In this document: one piece after another, positions 1 to 6,939 of the stretch | Layout: each line of letters starts with the position of its first letter | Numbering within the stretch: position 1 is the stretch's first letter | Origin: Candidatus Gottesmanbacteria bacterium | Lineage (GTDB): Bacteria > Patescibacteriota > Microgenomatia > UBA10105 > UBA927 | Assembly (NCBI GenBank): GCA_026396845.1 | Contig: JAPLWC010000053.1 | Coordinates: 1 to 13,369, forward strand | DNA length: 13,369 nucleotides | Direction: 5' to 3' | Translations under genes and position numbers: made by a program | Notes under the pieces: generated by a model | What the model saw: only the letters and a program-made list of their open reading frames with translations | Told to the model about the DNA's origin: nothing | Database searches by the model: none

Positions 1-45
1 CTACGAATAGTAGGTAAGGCGAGAAGGAAGATCGGGTGGGCTTTT
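1..45. other. Short window-edge stretch, no feature recognised
   Basis: This is the region downstream of the exporter permease stop. It ends in a run of T on the plus strand (42-47) preceded by a G-rich segment, but I see no stem that would make it an intrinsic terminator in either direction. It is too short to tell whether another gene begins to the left. Confidence 0.4.
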
Positions 46-1269
46 TTATTCATATCTCAAAGCTTCTATGGGTTGCAGATCAGACGCTTTTTTGGCAGGA
101 TACCAGCCGAAAAGTATGCCGATTGCGGCGGAAACGATGAACGCCAGTGCTATAGCATTGACGGACATGACAAAACCGAATCCGACGGCATAAGAGAGAA
201 TATACGAAGTCAATATGCCGAGAATGACCCCGATAACGCCTCCGGTAAATGTCAGCATGATGGATTCTGCCAAAAATTGCGCTGTTATGTTTTTTTTCTT
301 TGCGCCCAATGCTTTCCGCAGGCCTATTTCCCGCGTGCGTTCCGTGACGGTGACGAGCATGATATTCATAATACCGATGCCGCCGACCAATAGAGAAATT
401 GCCGCGATACCGGAGAGTAGCGATGTAAACGTACCGGTGACGGATGTGACAGTGTTTAAAATGTCCTGCTGGGAGAATATGGAAAAGTCCGCTTGTGTCG
501 GGTCGTTGAATTTATGTCGTGCCAGAAGAAAATATCCGACCTCATTTTGTGCTTGCGTCATTACATCGGAACTTTTGGCTTCCAAAGCAATTGAGCTGAG
601 GTAATCCACACCAAATAATTGTTTCTGCGCAGTCGTCAGCGGCACGATGATAATATCATCCTGATTTTGAAATCCTGATCCTCCTTTTGATTGGGTGATA
701 CCTACGATAGTGAATGTCTGATTACTAATCCGAAGCGTTTGTCCGATGGGGGTCGCTCCTTCTCCGAACAGGTCGGTAACTACCTGCGGACCGATAACCG
801 CGACTTTGGCGATGCTTGCAACATCCCGCTCTGTGATAAAAGAGCCGGTATCAATTGTTACTTTGTGGACGGTAGCATACGCAGGCGTCGCACCGATAAT
901 TTGCGTGTTTGTGTTATTGCTTCCTGTCGTGACTTGTGCACGACGGGATAATTCCGGGGATACGTTTTGTACGGTCGTTATTTGAGAGGAAGTTTCGATA
1001 GCTTTAGCGTCTTCCAGCGTCAATGTTGTTCCGCCGCCGCCCGCTCCCCGAACAGCGCCGGTTCGCTGGGCTTGGGGAGAGACGGTTAAGAGGTTTGCCC
1101 CCAACGACTGAATTTGATTTTGGATCGATCGCTGCGTTGCTTCGCCCAAAGAAACGAGGGCGATGACGCTGCCGATCCCGATGATAATACCCAGAATTGC
1201 AAGACCGGTTCGTAGCTTATTAACCTTGAATGTTGATAAAGCTTCTAAAAATAATTCTTGGTAATCCAT
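46..1269 (-). CDS. MacB/FtsX-type ABC exporter permease
   Basis: This is the membrane subunit of a MacB-like (type VII) ABC transporter, 407 residues. It has one N-terminal membrane helix (about residues 21-42), a large extracytoplasmic MacB periplasmic-core-like domain (about 45-280), and three C-terminal helices (about 283-306, 335-358, 370-390). The stretch around residues 310-328, with ERTREIGLRKALGAKK, is the classic FtsX/MacB coupling motif, and the chain ends in the family-typical P-x-E-A-L-R-Y-E. The ATPase is a separate gene upstream (1362-2078), unlike E. coli MacB where both are fused. Start is ATG at 1269; 92 bases of A/T-rich repeat separate it from the ATPase stop, so translation is not tightly coupled. 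MacB-family proteins act mechanically to move substrates outside the membrane; the substrate cannot be read from sequence. A lipoprotein-release (LolCE) role is less likely given the MacA-like partner. Confidence 0.92.
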   Translation of the reverse strand: MDYQELFLEALSTFKVNKLRTGLAILGIIIGIGSVIALVSLGEATQRSIQNQIQSLGANLLTVSPQAQRTGAVRGAGGGGTTLTLEDAKAIETSSQITTVQNVSPELSRRAQVTTGSNNTNTQIIGATPAYATVHKVTIDTGSFITERDVASIAKVAVIGPQVVTDLFGEGATPIGQTLRISNQTFTIVGITQSKGGSGFQNQDDIIIVPLTTAQKQLFGVDYLSSIALEAKSSDVMTQAQNEVGYFLLARHKFNDPTQADFSIFSQQDILNTVTSVTGTFTSLLSGIAAISLLVGGIGIMNIMLVTVTERTREIGLRKALGAKKKNITAQFLAESIMLTFTGGVIGVILGILTSYILSYAVGFGFVMSVNAIALAFIVSAAIGILFGWYPAKKASDLQPIEALRYE

Positions 1270-1361
1270 ACTTTAATTATTAATTTGAAATTTGAAATTT
1301 TCATTTAATTTAAAATTTGAAATTATAAATTCAATTCAAATTATAAATTGTAAATTAAAAA
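1270..1361. repeat. A/T-rich degenerate repeat tract inside the exporter operon
   Basis: The 92-base gap between ATPase and permease is almost entirely A and T and is built from variants of a unit like ATTTGAAATT, read in both orientations. It contains an 8-base inverted repeat (AATTTGAA at 1314-1321 and TTCAAATT at 1335-1342, 13-base loop) and a longer imperfect palindrome around 1299-1322. The composition is unlike the flanking genes. No open reading frame or Shine-Dalgarno sequence for the downstream permease is apparent in it. I recall similar interspersed AATTTCAAATTT-like tracts in CPR genomes, but this is from memory. Confidence 0.7.
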
Positions 1362-2078
1362 TTAGTTATGTATTTTCCGTTGTTTATGTCCGTTGCCGTC
1401 TAATACAATTTTCCCGTCGCGGACATGGATAATGCGTTTAGCGTGTGAGGCGATGTCCTGTTCGTGGGTAATCATAACGATCGTGTGCCCCTCACTATTT
1501 AACTTTTGGAATATAGCCATAATCTCTTCCGCTTGTGTAGTCGCTATGTTTCCCGTAGGCTCATCTGCCAAAAGTAGTGAGGGGTTGAGCACCAGCGCGC
1601 GGGCGATGGCGACCCGTTGCTGTTGGCCTCCGGAAATTTGGTTGGATGTGTGATAGAGCCGGTTACCTAAGCCCACCATTTCAAGAAATTTTTTCGCCGT
1701 TGCCTCGCGTTGAGATTTAGGGATTCCGGCGTAGATCATTGGCAGCATGACATTTTTCATGGTTGTCGTTCGTGGTAACAGATTAAACGCCTGAAAAACA
1801 AAACCAATTTTTCTGTTTCGGATATCTGCGAGTGCATCATCCGTGAGATTTTCCACATTTTCTCCGTCGAGTATATAGGTGCCGCTGGTTGGGCGGTCCA
1901 AGGCTCCCAAGATGTGCCTGAGTGTGGATTTACCGCTTCCGGAAGGGCCCATGATGGCGACAAACTCGCCTTTATTGATCGTAAATGAAACATTATCGAT
2001 GGCGACGGTTTCTACGGCTTCCGTTTTATATACTTTCGTGAGATCGGTCACCTGAATTATCGGCCTGGGGGATGCCAT
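1362..2078 (-). CDS. MacB/LolD-type ABC exporter ATPase
   Basis: This is the nucleotide-binding subunit that powers the exporter, 238 residues, full length for the MacB/LolD group. Visible motifs are Walker A GPSGSGKST (residues 44-52), Q-loop VFQ (94-96), signature SGGQQQR (149-155), Walker B LLLADEP (168-174) with catalytic Glu173, and the switch His205 in ITHE. One oddity is that the D-loop, normally GNLD after the Walker B, reads GNIA, so the usual Asp is Ala179. The ATG at 2078 lies three bases beyond the stop of the MacA-like gene, and a GGAGG sits ten bases upstream, embedded in the glycine codons that end that gene. The two are therefore very likely translationally coupled. Partner permease is at 46-1269. 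Confidence 0.93.
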   Translation of the reverse strand: MASPRPIIQVTDLTKVYKTEAVETVAIDNVSFTINKGEFVAIMGPSGSGKSTLRHILGALDRPTSGTYILDGENVENLTDDALADIRNRKIGFVFQAFNLLPRTTTMKNVMLPMIYAGIPKSQREATAKKFLEMVGLGNRLYHTSNQISGGQQQRVAIARALVLNPSLLLADEPTGNIATTQAEEIMAIFQKLNSEGHTIVMITHEQDIASHAKRIIHVRDGKIVLDGNGHKQRKIHN

Positions 2079-2081
2079 AGA

Positions 2082-3428
2082 TTACCGCCCTCCGCCACTG
2101 AAGCCTGCGCGTCCGCCGATGGTGCTGAACGGAGACGCGGCTGTGGTGGTGCTTGTACGTCCCGTGGTTGTGACGCCGGTGACGACGGTGTCGCCATCGG
2201 TGACACCCGAAACAATTTCGGTTTGCGTGTCATTACTAGCGCCGACGGTGACATCGACCGTGCTTACTTGTCCGTTTTTCATAATGCGGACGGTGGACTG
2301 ACCGTTCGTTGATGTCTGGACTGCCGCGTTCGGAACGAGGACGACCCCGTCTTTAACAAGAGAAATAATGCTGGCGTCAACAGCCATATTGGGATAAATG
2401 CCGTCAATCGCAGAATCATAGACGATGTATGCGGGGTAGGTGGTCACTCCGGATGAAACCGTGCCGGTCGTATCGATGCCGACGATTTTTCCGGTAAAAG
2501 TAGCCGCGGGGAACGCATCCATCGTGACGGTTGCTTTGTCACCCACCAGTACTTTGGGGACGTCAACTTCGTTTAAATTAACGACTGCCACCGGCGTCGC
2601 TTCTGTTTTGATGTTTGCAATTCTTTGCGATGTTGAAGTGCCGGTGGAACTGGTTTGTGCCGTGAGTACTGATCCTACCTGGAACGATAGTCCGCTGATG
2701 GTGCCCGAAATGGGGGCGTAAATGGTGGGCGAGGTTTTTTGATAATTCGCCCAGGCACTACTGAGGGATGTTTGAGCGGCAGCCACTACTCCCTGTTGGT
2801 TTTTATATTGAGCCTCAGCGGCTAACCAATCATCCTGTGTTGTCGTAAACGGCGTGAGAGTTCGGTTACTCGTATTTGCGCTTCCGTCAGGATTCTGATA
2901 CGTGGAGTTTTCCGCAATATCGGTATAGGTTTTCCATTTGGAAAACATAGAGGATTGCAGCGAATACATATTTGCCTGAGCGCTATTGACTGAGTTTTGT
3001 GCGCTTTGGTAGGATGCCAGTGCCTGGTCAGCCCGTTGTTTTCCGTCCATATCGAGGTCTACCTGGGCTATCGGATCACCGGATTTTACCTGGTCGCCGT
3101 TTTTTACGAAAATTTTACTCACAACACCTGACGTTGATGTCGTGACGACAGCGCTGTTGGCGCTTGATACGTTGCCTGAAGCCGTGACAGTTACGATAAG
3201 CGTCCCTTTGGTTGCCGTATCCGTTTGATAGGTAGTTTTGGTAGAAGTGCCTCGGAATTTCGAAATTGCCAACCACGCGAGGGCCACAACTCCGACGACA
3301 ATAATGACTTTAACAATCAACGATCTGGTGAAAAACCAGTTTTTGGCGGTAACTGCGCGATCTTTCAGAGACATACGGACAGAGTGTATGTCATGGTTCT
3401 GAGACGCAGTACTTATTTTGTTCGCCAT
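2082..3428 (-). CDS. MacA-like membrane fusion (HlyD family) protein
   Basis: This is the adaptor subunit of the exporter, 448 residues, first gene of the three-gene operon. A cytoplasmic N-terminus is followed by one membrane helix (about residues 36-56). Then come a biotinyl-lipoyl half-domain (about 75-125, with GVVSKIFVKNGDQVKSGDPI), an alpha-helical hairpin (about 128-230, rich in Ala, Gln and Ser), and the second lipoyl half (235-255, APISGTISGLSFQVG). Beta-barrel and membrane-proximal domains follow (about 275-425). The C-terminal tail is Ser/Thr then Gly-rich, ending GFSGGGR. In diderm bacteria MacA joins MacB to TolC. No TolC gene is present here, and CPR bacteria are not thought to have a classical outer membrane, so the hairpin may reach the cell-surface layer or serve only as a MacB cofactor; this is inference. 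The start is ATG 3428 with a -10 box just upstream. Confidence 0.9.
   Translation of the reverse strand: MANKISTASQNHDIHSVRMSLKDRAVTAKNWFFTRSLIVKVIIVVGVVALAWLAISKFRGTSTKTTYQTDTATKGTLIVTVTASGNVSSANSAVVTTSTSGVVSKIFVKNGDQVKSGDPIAQVDLDMDGKQRADQALASYQSAQNSVNSAQANMYSLQSSMFSKWKTYTDIAENSTYQNPDGSANTSNRTLTPFTTTQDDWLAAEAQYKNQQGVVAAAQTSLSSAWANYQKTSPTIYAPISGTISGLSFQVGSVLTAQTSSTGTSTSQRIANIKTEATPVAVVNLNEVDVPKVLVGDKATVTMDAFPAATFTGKIVGIDTTGTVSSGVTTYPAYIVYDSAIDGIYPNMAVDASIISLVKDGVVLVPNAAVQTSTNGQSTVRIMKNGQVSTVDVTVGASNDTQTEIVSGVTDGDTVVTGVTTTGRTSTTTAASPFSTIGGRAGFSGGGR
2089..2093 (-). promoter_or_regulatory. Shine-Dalgarno GGAGG of the exporter ATPase
   Basis: On the minus strand GGAGG lies ten bases before the ATPase ATG, inside the Gly-rich codons at the end of the preceding gene. 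It fixes the ATPase start at 2078. Confidence 0.6.
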
Positions 3429-3439
3429 ATGTGTAGGGT

Positions 3440-3445
3440 ATTATA
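3440..3445 (-). promoter_or_regulatory. -10 box of the MacA-like operon promoter
   Basis: On the minus strand a perfect TATAAT ends 11 bases before ATG 3428. The predicted transcription start would leave a leader of about 5 bases and there is no Shine-Dalgarno sequence, so the transcript is probably near-leaderless. No good -35 box is seen at the usual distance. Confidence 0.5.
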
Positions 3446-3529
3446 AACTCTTTCGCTATCATATACGACCGAAGCTGATAATAAGCTGAAAAAGGTTTTG
3501 TGGTACACTGAAATCTATTGAAAAAGATG

Positions 3530-3535
3530 TATAAT
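3530..3535 (+). promoter_or_regulatory. -10 box of the ABC-2 exporter promoter
   Basis: TATAAT lies 14 bases before ATG 3550, with no Shine-Dalgarno sequence between them, giving a predicted leader of about 8 bases. The -35 position is weak. A second possible extended -10 (TGGTACACT, 3501-3509) lies further upstream in the same divergent gap. Confidence 0.5.
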
Positions 3536-3549
3536 AAATATTCTTACCT

Positions 3550-4347
3550 ATGAACGACACTATCATATCCGTTTCGCATCTGACAAAAAAATATAACGGT
3601 TTTACAGCCGTTAATGATATATCATTTAGTGTAGAAAAAGGTGAAATCGTCGCATTTTTGGGGCCAAACGGCGCCGGGAAGACTACGACCATCAAGATGC
3701 TCACGACATTACTGGCGCCGACCAGCGGATCGGTCCATCTCAACGGCAGTAATGTGGTGACGAATCAGGAAGAGGCACGCAGAACCTTCGGTATCGTATT
3801 TCAAGATCCGAGTCTGGATGATGAACTGACTGCATGGGAGAATCTGGAGTTCCATGGGGTCCTCTACGGCGTTCCAAAAAATATCCGTCGGCCGCGGATT
3901 GAAGAGCTCATGAAATTCGTGGAATTGTGGGACCGAAAAAACGCATTGGTAAAGACATTTTCCGGCGGCATGAAGCGACGGCTGGAAATTGCACGCGGAC
4001 TTCTGCATCATCCGAGAATATTTTTCCTCGATGAGCCGACGATCGGTCTGGATCCGCAAACCAGAAACCATATGTGGGACTATGTCCTTAATTTGAACAA
4101 AAAAGAGCAGATTACTATATTTTTTACCACTCATTATATCGAAGAGGCGGAGAAGGTGGCACAGCGTATTATCGTGATTGACCACGGAAAAATTGTTGCT
4201 ACGGGAACGCCGTCAGAATTGATAATCAAGACGAATACGAAAACACTCGAGGAAGCATTTCTTAAATATACAGGACACGAAATCCGCGATGAGGAGGCAT
4301 CAGTTACTGACCGTATGCGTCAGCGTCGCGGGAGATGGCACCATTAA
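3550..4347 (+). CDS. ABC-2 type (DrrA/NodI-like) transporter ATPase
   Basis: This is the ATPase of a two-gene ABC-2 exporter, 265 residues. Motifs are Walker A GPNGAGKTT (38-46), Q-loop Gln85, signature FSGGMKRR (137-144), Walker B IFFLDEP (157-163), D-loop GLDP with Asp168, and switch His195 in TTHY. The C-terminal LEEAFLKYTGHEIRDE (232-247) matches the tail typical of DrrA-like daunorubicin-resistance ATPases, after which about 18 Arg-rich residues are added. It is four bases upstream of its permease (4352-5098). Relatives export lipids, polysaccharides or drugs; the substrate here is unknown. It is transcribed divergently from the MacA-like operon, sharing a 121-base promoter region. Confidence 0.93.
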   Translation: MNDTIISVSHLTKKYNGFTAVNDISFSVEKGEIVAFLGPNGAGKTTTIKMLTTLLAPTSGSVHLNGSNVVTNQEEARRTFGIVFQDPSLDDELTAWENLEFHGVLYGVPKNIRRPRIEELMKFVELWDRKNALVKTFSGGMKRRLEIARGLLHHPRIFFLDEPTIGLDPQTRNHMWDYVLNLNKKEQITIFFTTHYIEEAEKVAQRIIVIDHGKIVATGTPSELIIKTNTKTLEEAFLKYTGHEIRDEEASVTDRMRQRRGRWHH

Positions 4348-4351
4348 CACT

Positions 4352-5098
4352 ATGAATACAATTTATATATTATGGCTCCGGCAGCTGAAACGATATTTTC
4401 GGAGCCGGTCGCGGATCATAGGATCTTTGGGGCAGCCGATATTATTTCTGGTGGCACTCGGGTTCGGGTTCGGTCCGGTATTTGCGAAAGCCGGCCAGGG
4501 GAATTATATCCAGTTTCTAGTTCCGGGTATTGTTGCCATGAGTGTGTTATTTACCGCCTTGTTCTCCGGTATAGAAATTATTTGGGACCGGCAATTCGGA
4601 TTCCTTAAAGAGACGCTGGTTGCACCCGTATCCCGGATGGAAATCATGATCGGACGTACCATCGGCGGAGCGACAGTAGCCATGATTCAGGGAACGATCG
4701 TCTTTGTTCTTTCCTTTTTTGTTGGATTCCGGCCGTCCAGTGTAGGAAGCATTACGATTGCATTTGTCTTCATGTTTTTGACGGCGTTTCTTTTTACCGG
4801 ATTGGGCACCGCGATTGCATCAATACTTGAGGATATGCAGGGGTTCCAGCTGATTATGAACTTTCTCATCATGCCGCTTTTTTTCCTGTCCGGCGCGCTG
4901 TTTCCTCTGAATAATTTGCCGCCTGCACTCAAGGTCATTATTACGATTGACCCGCTTTCCTATGGCGTAGACGGCATGCGCGGAGCGCTTGAGGGGGTAT
5001 CCCATTTCGGGCTCGGGATGGATTTTGGTGTGTTATCCGTCATGACGCTTGTTATTCTTGCAATCGGAAGCTATCTGTTCTCTAAAATTCAACTCTAG
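4352..5098 (+). CDS. ABC-2 type (DrrB-like) transporter permease
   Basis: This is the membrane subunit partnering the ATPase at 3550-4347; 248 residues from the chosen start. About six hydrophobic segments are visible (roughly residues 25-42, 53-75, 104-125, 133-157, 166-184, 222-243). The cytoplasmic stretch FGFLKETLVAPVSR (82-95) is the ABC-2 coupling motif seen in DrrB-like permeases, and the region NFLIMPLFFLSGALFPL (170-186) is also family-typical. I chose ATG 4352, four bases after the ATPase stop, because the protein then opens with the usual short amphipathic, Arg-rich lead (MNTIYILWLRQLKRYFRSRS). An in-frame ATG at 4289 would add 21 residues that overlap the ATPase and look like no part of the family. 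Confidence 0.9.
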   Translation: MNTIYILWLRQLKRYFRSRSRIIGSLGQPILFLVALGFGFGPVFAKAGQGNYIQFLVPGIVAMSVLFTALFSGIEIIWDRQFGFLKETLVAPVSRMEIMIGRTIGGATVAMIQGTIVFVLSFFVGFRPSSVGSITIAFVFMFLTAFLFTGLGTAIASILEDMQGFQLIMNFLIMPLFFLSGALFPLNNLPPALKVIITIDPLSYGVDGMRGALEGVSHFGLGMDFGVLSVMTLVILAIGSYLFSKIQL

Positions 5099-5106
5099 GC
5101 CTTCGT

Positions 5107-5658
5107 ATGAAAAAATTCATTGCTACCGGTGTTATACTTTGTATAGTAATACTTGGTGTGTATTATATTTTTCGTCCAACGATCACACCCGTACCGACAC
5201 CGACGGCAAAGGAGACCAGCATGAAACTTACAAGTCCTGCGTTTGAAAATTACAAAAAAATTCCCGCTCTCTACACCTGTGACGGCAAAAAAATGCATCC
5301 GCCGGTTGCCATTTCAGGAGTCCCGTCTGCGACAAAATCGCTGGCCCTGATCGTCGATGACCCGGATGCGCCGGGCGGCACATTTACTCACTGGGTTATC
5401 TGGAATATAAATCCGTCAACGGAAGAGATTGCAGAGGGGTCTGTGCCGGAGAAATCGCAGGAAGGCACTACCTCTGCAGGAAGTATAGGATTTACGCCGC
5501 CCTGCCCGCCGAGTAGCACGCACAGATATTTCTTTACGCTGTACGCGCTGGATGCGAAGTTGGGGTTAGACGGTAAAGCGACGAAAATGGATGTAGAAAA
5601 CGCTATCGCCGGTCATGTGATGGTCCAGTCGCTTCTTGTCGGTGTGTATAGCCGCTAG
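5107..5658 (+). CDS. PEBP/YbhB-YbcL family protein with N-terminal anchor
   Basis: This is a phosphatidylethanolamine-binding-protein family member (Raf kinase inhibitor-like, YbhB/YbcL type), 183 residues. Residues 5-22 form one membrane helix or uncleaved signal, with no lipobox Cys, followed by a Pro/Thr spacer (25-36). The PEBP domain runs from about 39 to the end. Signature elements are DDPDAPGG then THWVIWNI (78-96), the TPPCPPSSTHRY stretch (residues 129-140) that forms the ligand pocket in this family, and IPALYTCDG (52-60). The biochemical role of bacterial YbhB-like proteins is not settled. It begins eight bases after the ABC-2 permease and may be cotranscribed with it. The first ATG (5107) has no Shine-Dalgarno sequence, while in-frame ATG 5221 (residue 39) has a strong one and would give the compact cytosolic form usual in the family. 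Confidence 0.88.
   Translation: MKKFIATGVILCIVILGVYYIFRPTITPVPTPTAKETSMKLTSPAFENYKKIPALYTCDGKKMHPPVAISGVPSATKSLALIVDDPDAPGGTFTHWVIWNINPSTEEIAEGSVPEKSQEGTTSAGSIGFTPPCPPSSTHRYFFTLYALDAKLGLDGKATKMDVENAIAGHVMVQSLLVGVYSR
5208..5214 (+). promoter_or_regulatory. Internal Shine-Dalgarno for a short PEBP form
   Basis: AAAGGAG lies six bases before in-frame ATG 5221. Starting there gives a 145-residue protein beginning MKLTSPAF, the usual start of cytosolic YbhB proteins, and leaves out the membrane helix and spacer. Confidence 0.5.
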
Positions 5659-5663
5659 GCTTG

Positions 5664-5672
5664 TGGTACTAT
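5664..5672 (+). promoter_or_regulatory. Extended -10 promoter of the PIG-L gene, leaderless type
   Basis: TGGTACTAT fits the extended -10 pattern TGn-TATAAT-like and ends only seven bases before ATG 5680. The transcript would start at or next to the A of the ATG. No -35 box is visible, as is common with extended -10 promoters. Confidence 0.45.
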
Positions 5673-5679
5673 TAGCCCT

Positions 5680-6465
5680 ATGAAACGCCTATTATTGGTT
5701 TTTGCGCATCCGGACGATGAATCTTTCAGTTGTGGGGGAACTGTTGCAAAATACGTAAAAGCAGGATGGAACGTGGATCTCATCTGTGCTACGCGCGGTG
5801 AAGACGGAAGCCGCGGACCATACATTGATTTACCTCAGGATCAGCTGGGTGATATACGGCAAAAAGAATTGCAGAAAGCCGGCATTACGTTGGGTATCAA
5901 CTCCATTACGTTTTTGGGATATCGGGATGGCACCTTATCCTCGCAAACCCCCGGAACACTGGAGGATAACGTATACAAAAAAATGGAGGAATTTGTACCG
6001 GACGCAGTCATTACCATGGATACAACGGGTATCAGCAATCACCCGGATCACATTAAAATGTGTTTCGTCACCACCTATGCATTTCAAAAATATGCTGCTT
6101 GGATCAAAGAGAAGTTGAAGGATCAGCAAGTCGCGGCGCAGATTTTCCCCAAACTCTATTATGCATGTATGCCTGAGTCACTTTGTGTGTATTTAAAGAA
6201 AAAGAAACCATTGTCTAGCGAATCGTTCGGTAAACCATGGCGGGGGACGCCGGATAAATATGTGACGACGGTCATAAACATTATGAAATTCGCTTCAACG
6301 AAAAAGAAAGCACTTACCTCCCATATATCCCAACAGGAAGATATTAATCGGTTTTTATCTATGCCGTCTCAGCCGCTTCTGAAACACGAATATTTTATAC
6401 TCCGCATGTATGGAACCACAGAAGTATTTATGGGGAAGCACGATAGGGTATCCAATGCGTTATGA
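5680..6465 (+). CDS. PIG-L/LmbE family deacetylase
   Basis: This is a zinc-dependent N-acetylglucosamine-type deacetylase of the PIG-L/LmbE superfamily, 261 residues, about the usual length. The metal-site motif AHPDDE is at residues 9-14 (ligands His10 and Asp13, general base Asp12), and the third ligand is His124 in SNHPDH (119-124). TRGEDGSRG (38-46) and FLGYRDGTL (78-86) are further conserved family segments, and SHISQQ near the C-terminus matches the family's usual HxSQ-type ending. Relatives remove acetyl groups from sugar-linked substrates such as GlcNAc-inositol, bacillithiol precursors or chitobiose; the substrate cannot be chosen from sequence. It appears to be transcribed from its own leaderless promoter. 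It ends in TGA, 66 bases before the Rrf2 gene. Confidence 0.9.
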   Translation: MKRLLLVFAHPDDESFSCGGTVAKYVKAGWNVDLICATRGEDGSRGPYIDLPQDQLGDIRQKELQKAGITLGINSITFLGYRDGTLSSQTPGTLEDNVYKKMEEFVPDAVITMDTTGISNHPDHIKMCFVTTYAFQKYAAWIKEKLKDQQVAAQIFPKLYYACMPESLCVYLKKKKPLSSESFGKPWRGTPDKYVTTVINIMKFASTKKKALTSHISQQEDINRFLSMPSQPLLKHEYFILRMYGTTEVFMGKHDRVSNAL

Positions 6466-6475
6466 GGACTGCTTC

Positions 6476-6503
6476 TTGACAAATAATCTTTTCCCGTTAA
6501 ACT
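6476..6503 (+). promoter_or_regulatory. Promoter of the Rrf2-isc operon
   Basis: A perfect -35 TTGACA (6476-6481) is followed after 16 bases by TAAACT (6498-6503), a four-of-six -10 match. Transcription would start near 6510. The short dyad CTAT/ATAG (6502-6505, 6512-6515) overlaps the -10 and start region and could be part of an Rrf2 operator, but it is too weak to call. Confidence 0.55.
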
Positions 6504-6531
6504 ATCACCAAATAGGTATTAATTAAAAAGC

Positions 6532-6936
6532 ATGTTTACCATCGGCAGCCAGTCGGATTACGGATTAATTATTCTTTCGAGTCTCATGAAAAAGAACGCA
6601 TACGTTTCGCTGACCCACGTTGTCAAAGAGACTGATTTGCCGCAGCGTTTTTTGGCAAGAATTGCCGGAAAACTTGTCAGTCATGATTTACTAACGAGTC
6701 TCGAAGGCAGAGGTGGCGGATATAAAGTGACGGATAAAGTGAAGAACATGTCTCTCTATTCATATCTGACAATATTTGAAAAGAATCTCAACGTGTGCAA
6801 ATGTTGCAGGCCGGCGTATCAGTGTCATTTTCAACCTGTCTGTCAACATGGGAGATATTTTCAGAACACTTTGACAGCTATATTGTCAAATCAGTTAAAA
6901 AAAATAAAATTAGTTCAGATTTTTTCAAAAGGATAA
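6532..6936 (+). CDS. Rrf2/IscR-family Fe-S-sensing transcriptional regulator
   Basis: This is a winged-helix repressor of the Rrf2 family, 134 residues. The N-terminal region (1-75) carries the helix-turn-helix, with TDLPQRFLARIAGKLVSHDLL in the recognition area, and the wing LEGRGGGYKVT (57-67), closely matching the Rrf2 wing. The cluster-binding region (89-106) has Cys89, Cys91, Cys92, Cys98, Cys104 and His106. The CX5CX5C spacing of Cys92/98/104 is the same as in E. coli IscR, where these plus a His ligate a [2Fe-2S] cluster; here the His is two residues after the last Cys instead of three. It is the first gene of the isc run and probably senses Fe-S status and represses its own operon. 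The target site is not proven. Confidence 0.88.
   Translation: MFTIGSQSDYGLIILSSLMKKNAYVSLTHVVKETDLPQRFLARIAGKLVSHDLLTSLEGRGGGYKVTDKVKNMSLYSYLTIFEKNLNVCKCCRPAYQCHFQPVCQHGRYFQNTLTAILSNQLKKIKLVQIFSKG
6927..6933 (+). promoter_or_regulatory. Shine-Dalgarno of iscS
   Basis: AAAAGGA lies six bases before ATG 6940 and overlaps the last codons of the Rrf2 gene, whose stop is three bases upstream of the iscS start. This supports coupled translation. Confidence 0.6.
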
Positions 6937-6939
6937 TAC

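Noticed and set aside
20..50. Intrinsic terminator from the T-run at 42-47
   Set aside because: No GC stem precedes the T-run on the plus strand, and for the minus-strand operon the run is A, not U.
215..604. Plus-strand open frame opposite the exporter permease
   Set aside because: It lies wholly antisense to a clear FtsX/MacB permease and has no family features. The same holds for other antisense frames, such as 2440-2721 opposite the MacA-like gene and 12487-12798 opposite lon.
1270..1361. CRISPR array
   Set aside because: The A/T repeats are degenerate, short and without unique spacers, and no cas gene is nearby.
4289..4351. Earlier ATG for the ABC-2 permease
   Set aside because: It would overlap the ATPase gene and add 21 residues unlike any permease N-terminus; ATG 4352 is a better start.
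5058..5088. Promoter for the PEBP gene (TTGCAA and TAAAAT)
   Set aside because: The spacer is 19 bases, both boxes are imperfect and lie inside the permease gene; the PEBP gene may simply be cotranscribed.
6498..6520. Defined Rrf2/IscR operator in the isc leader
   Set aside because: Only a 4-base dyad (CTAT/ATAG) is visible and it does not match the IscR consensus sites I know.
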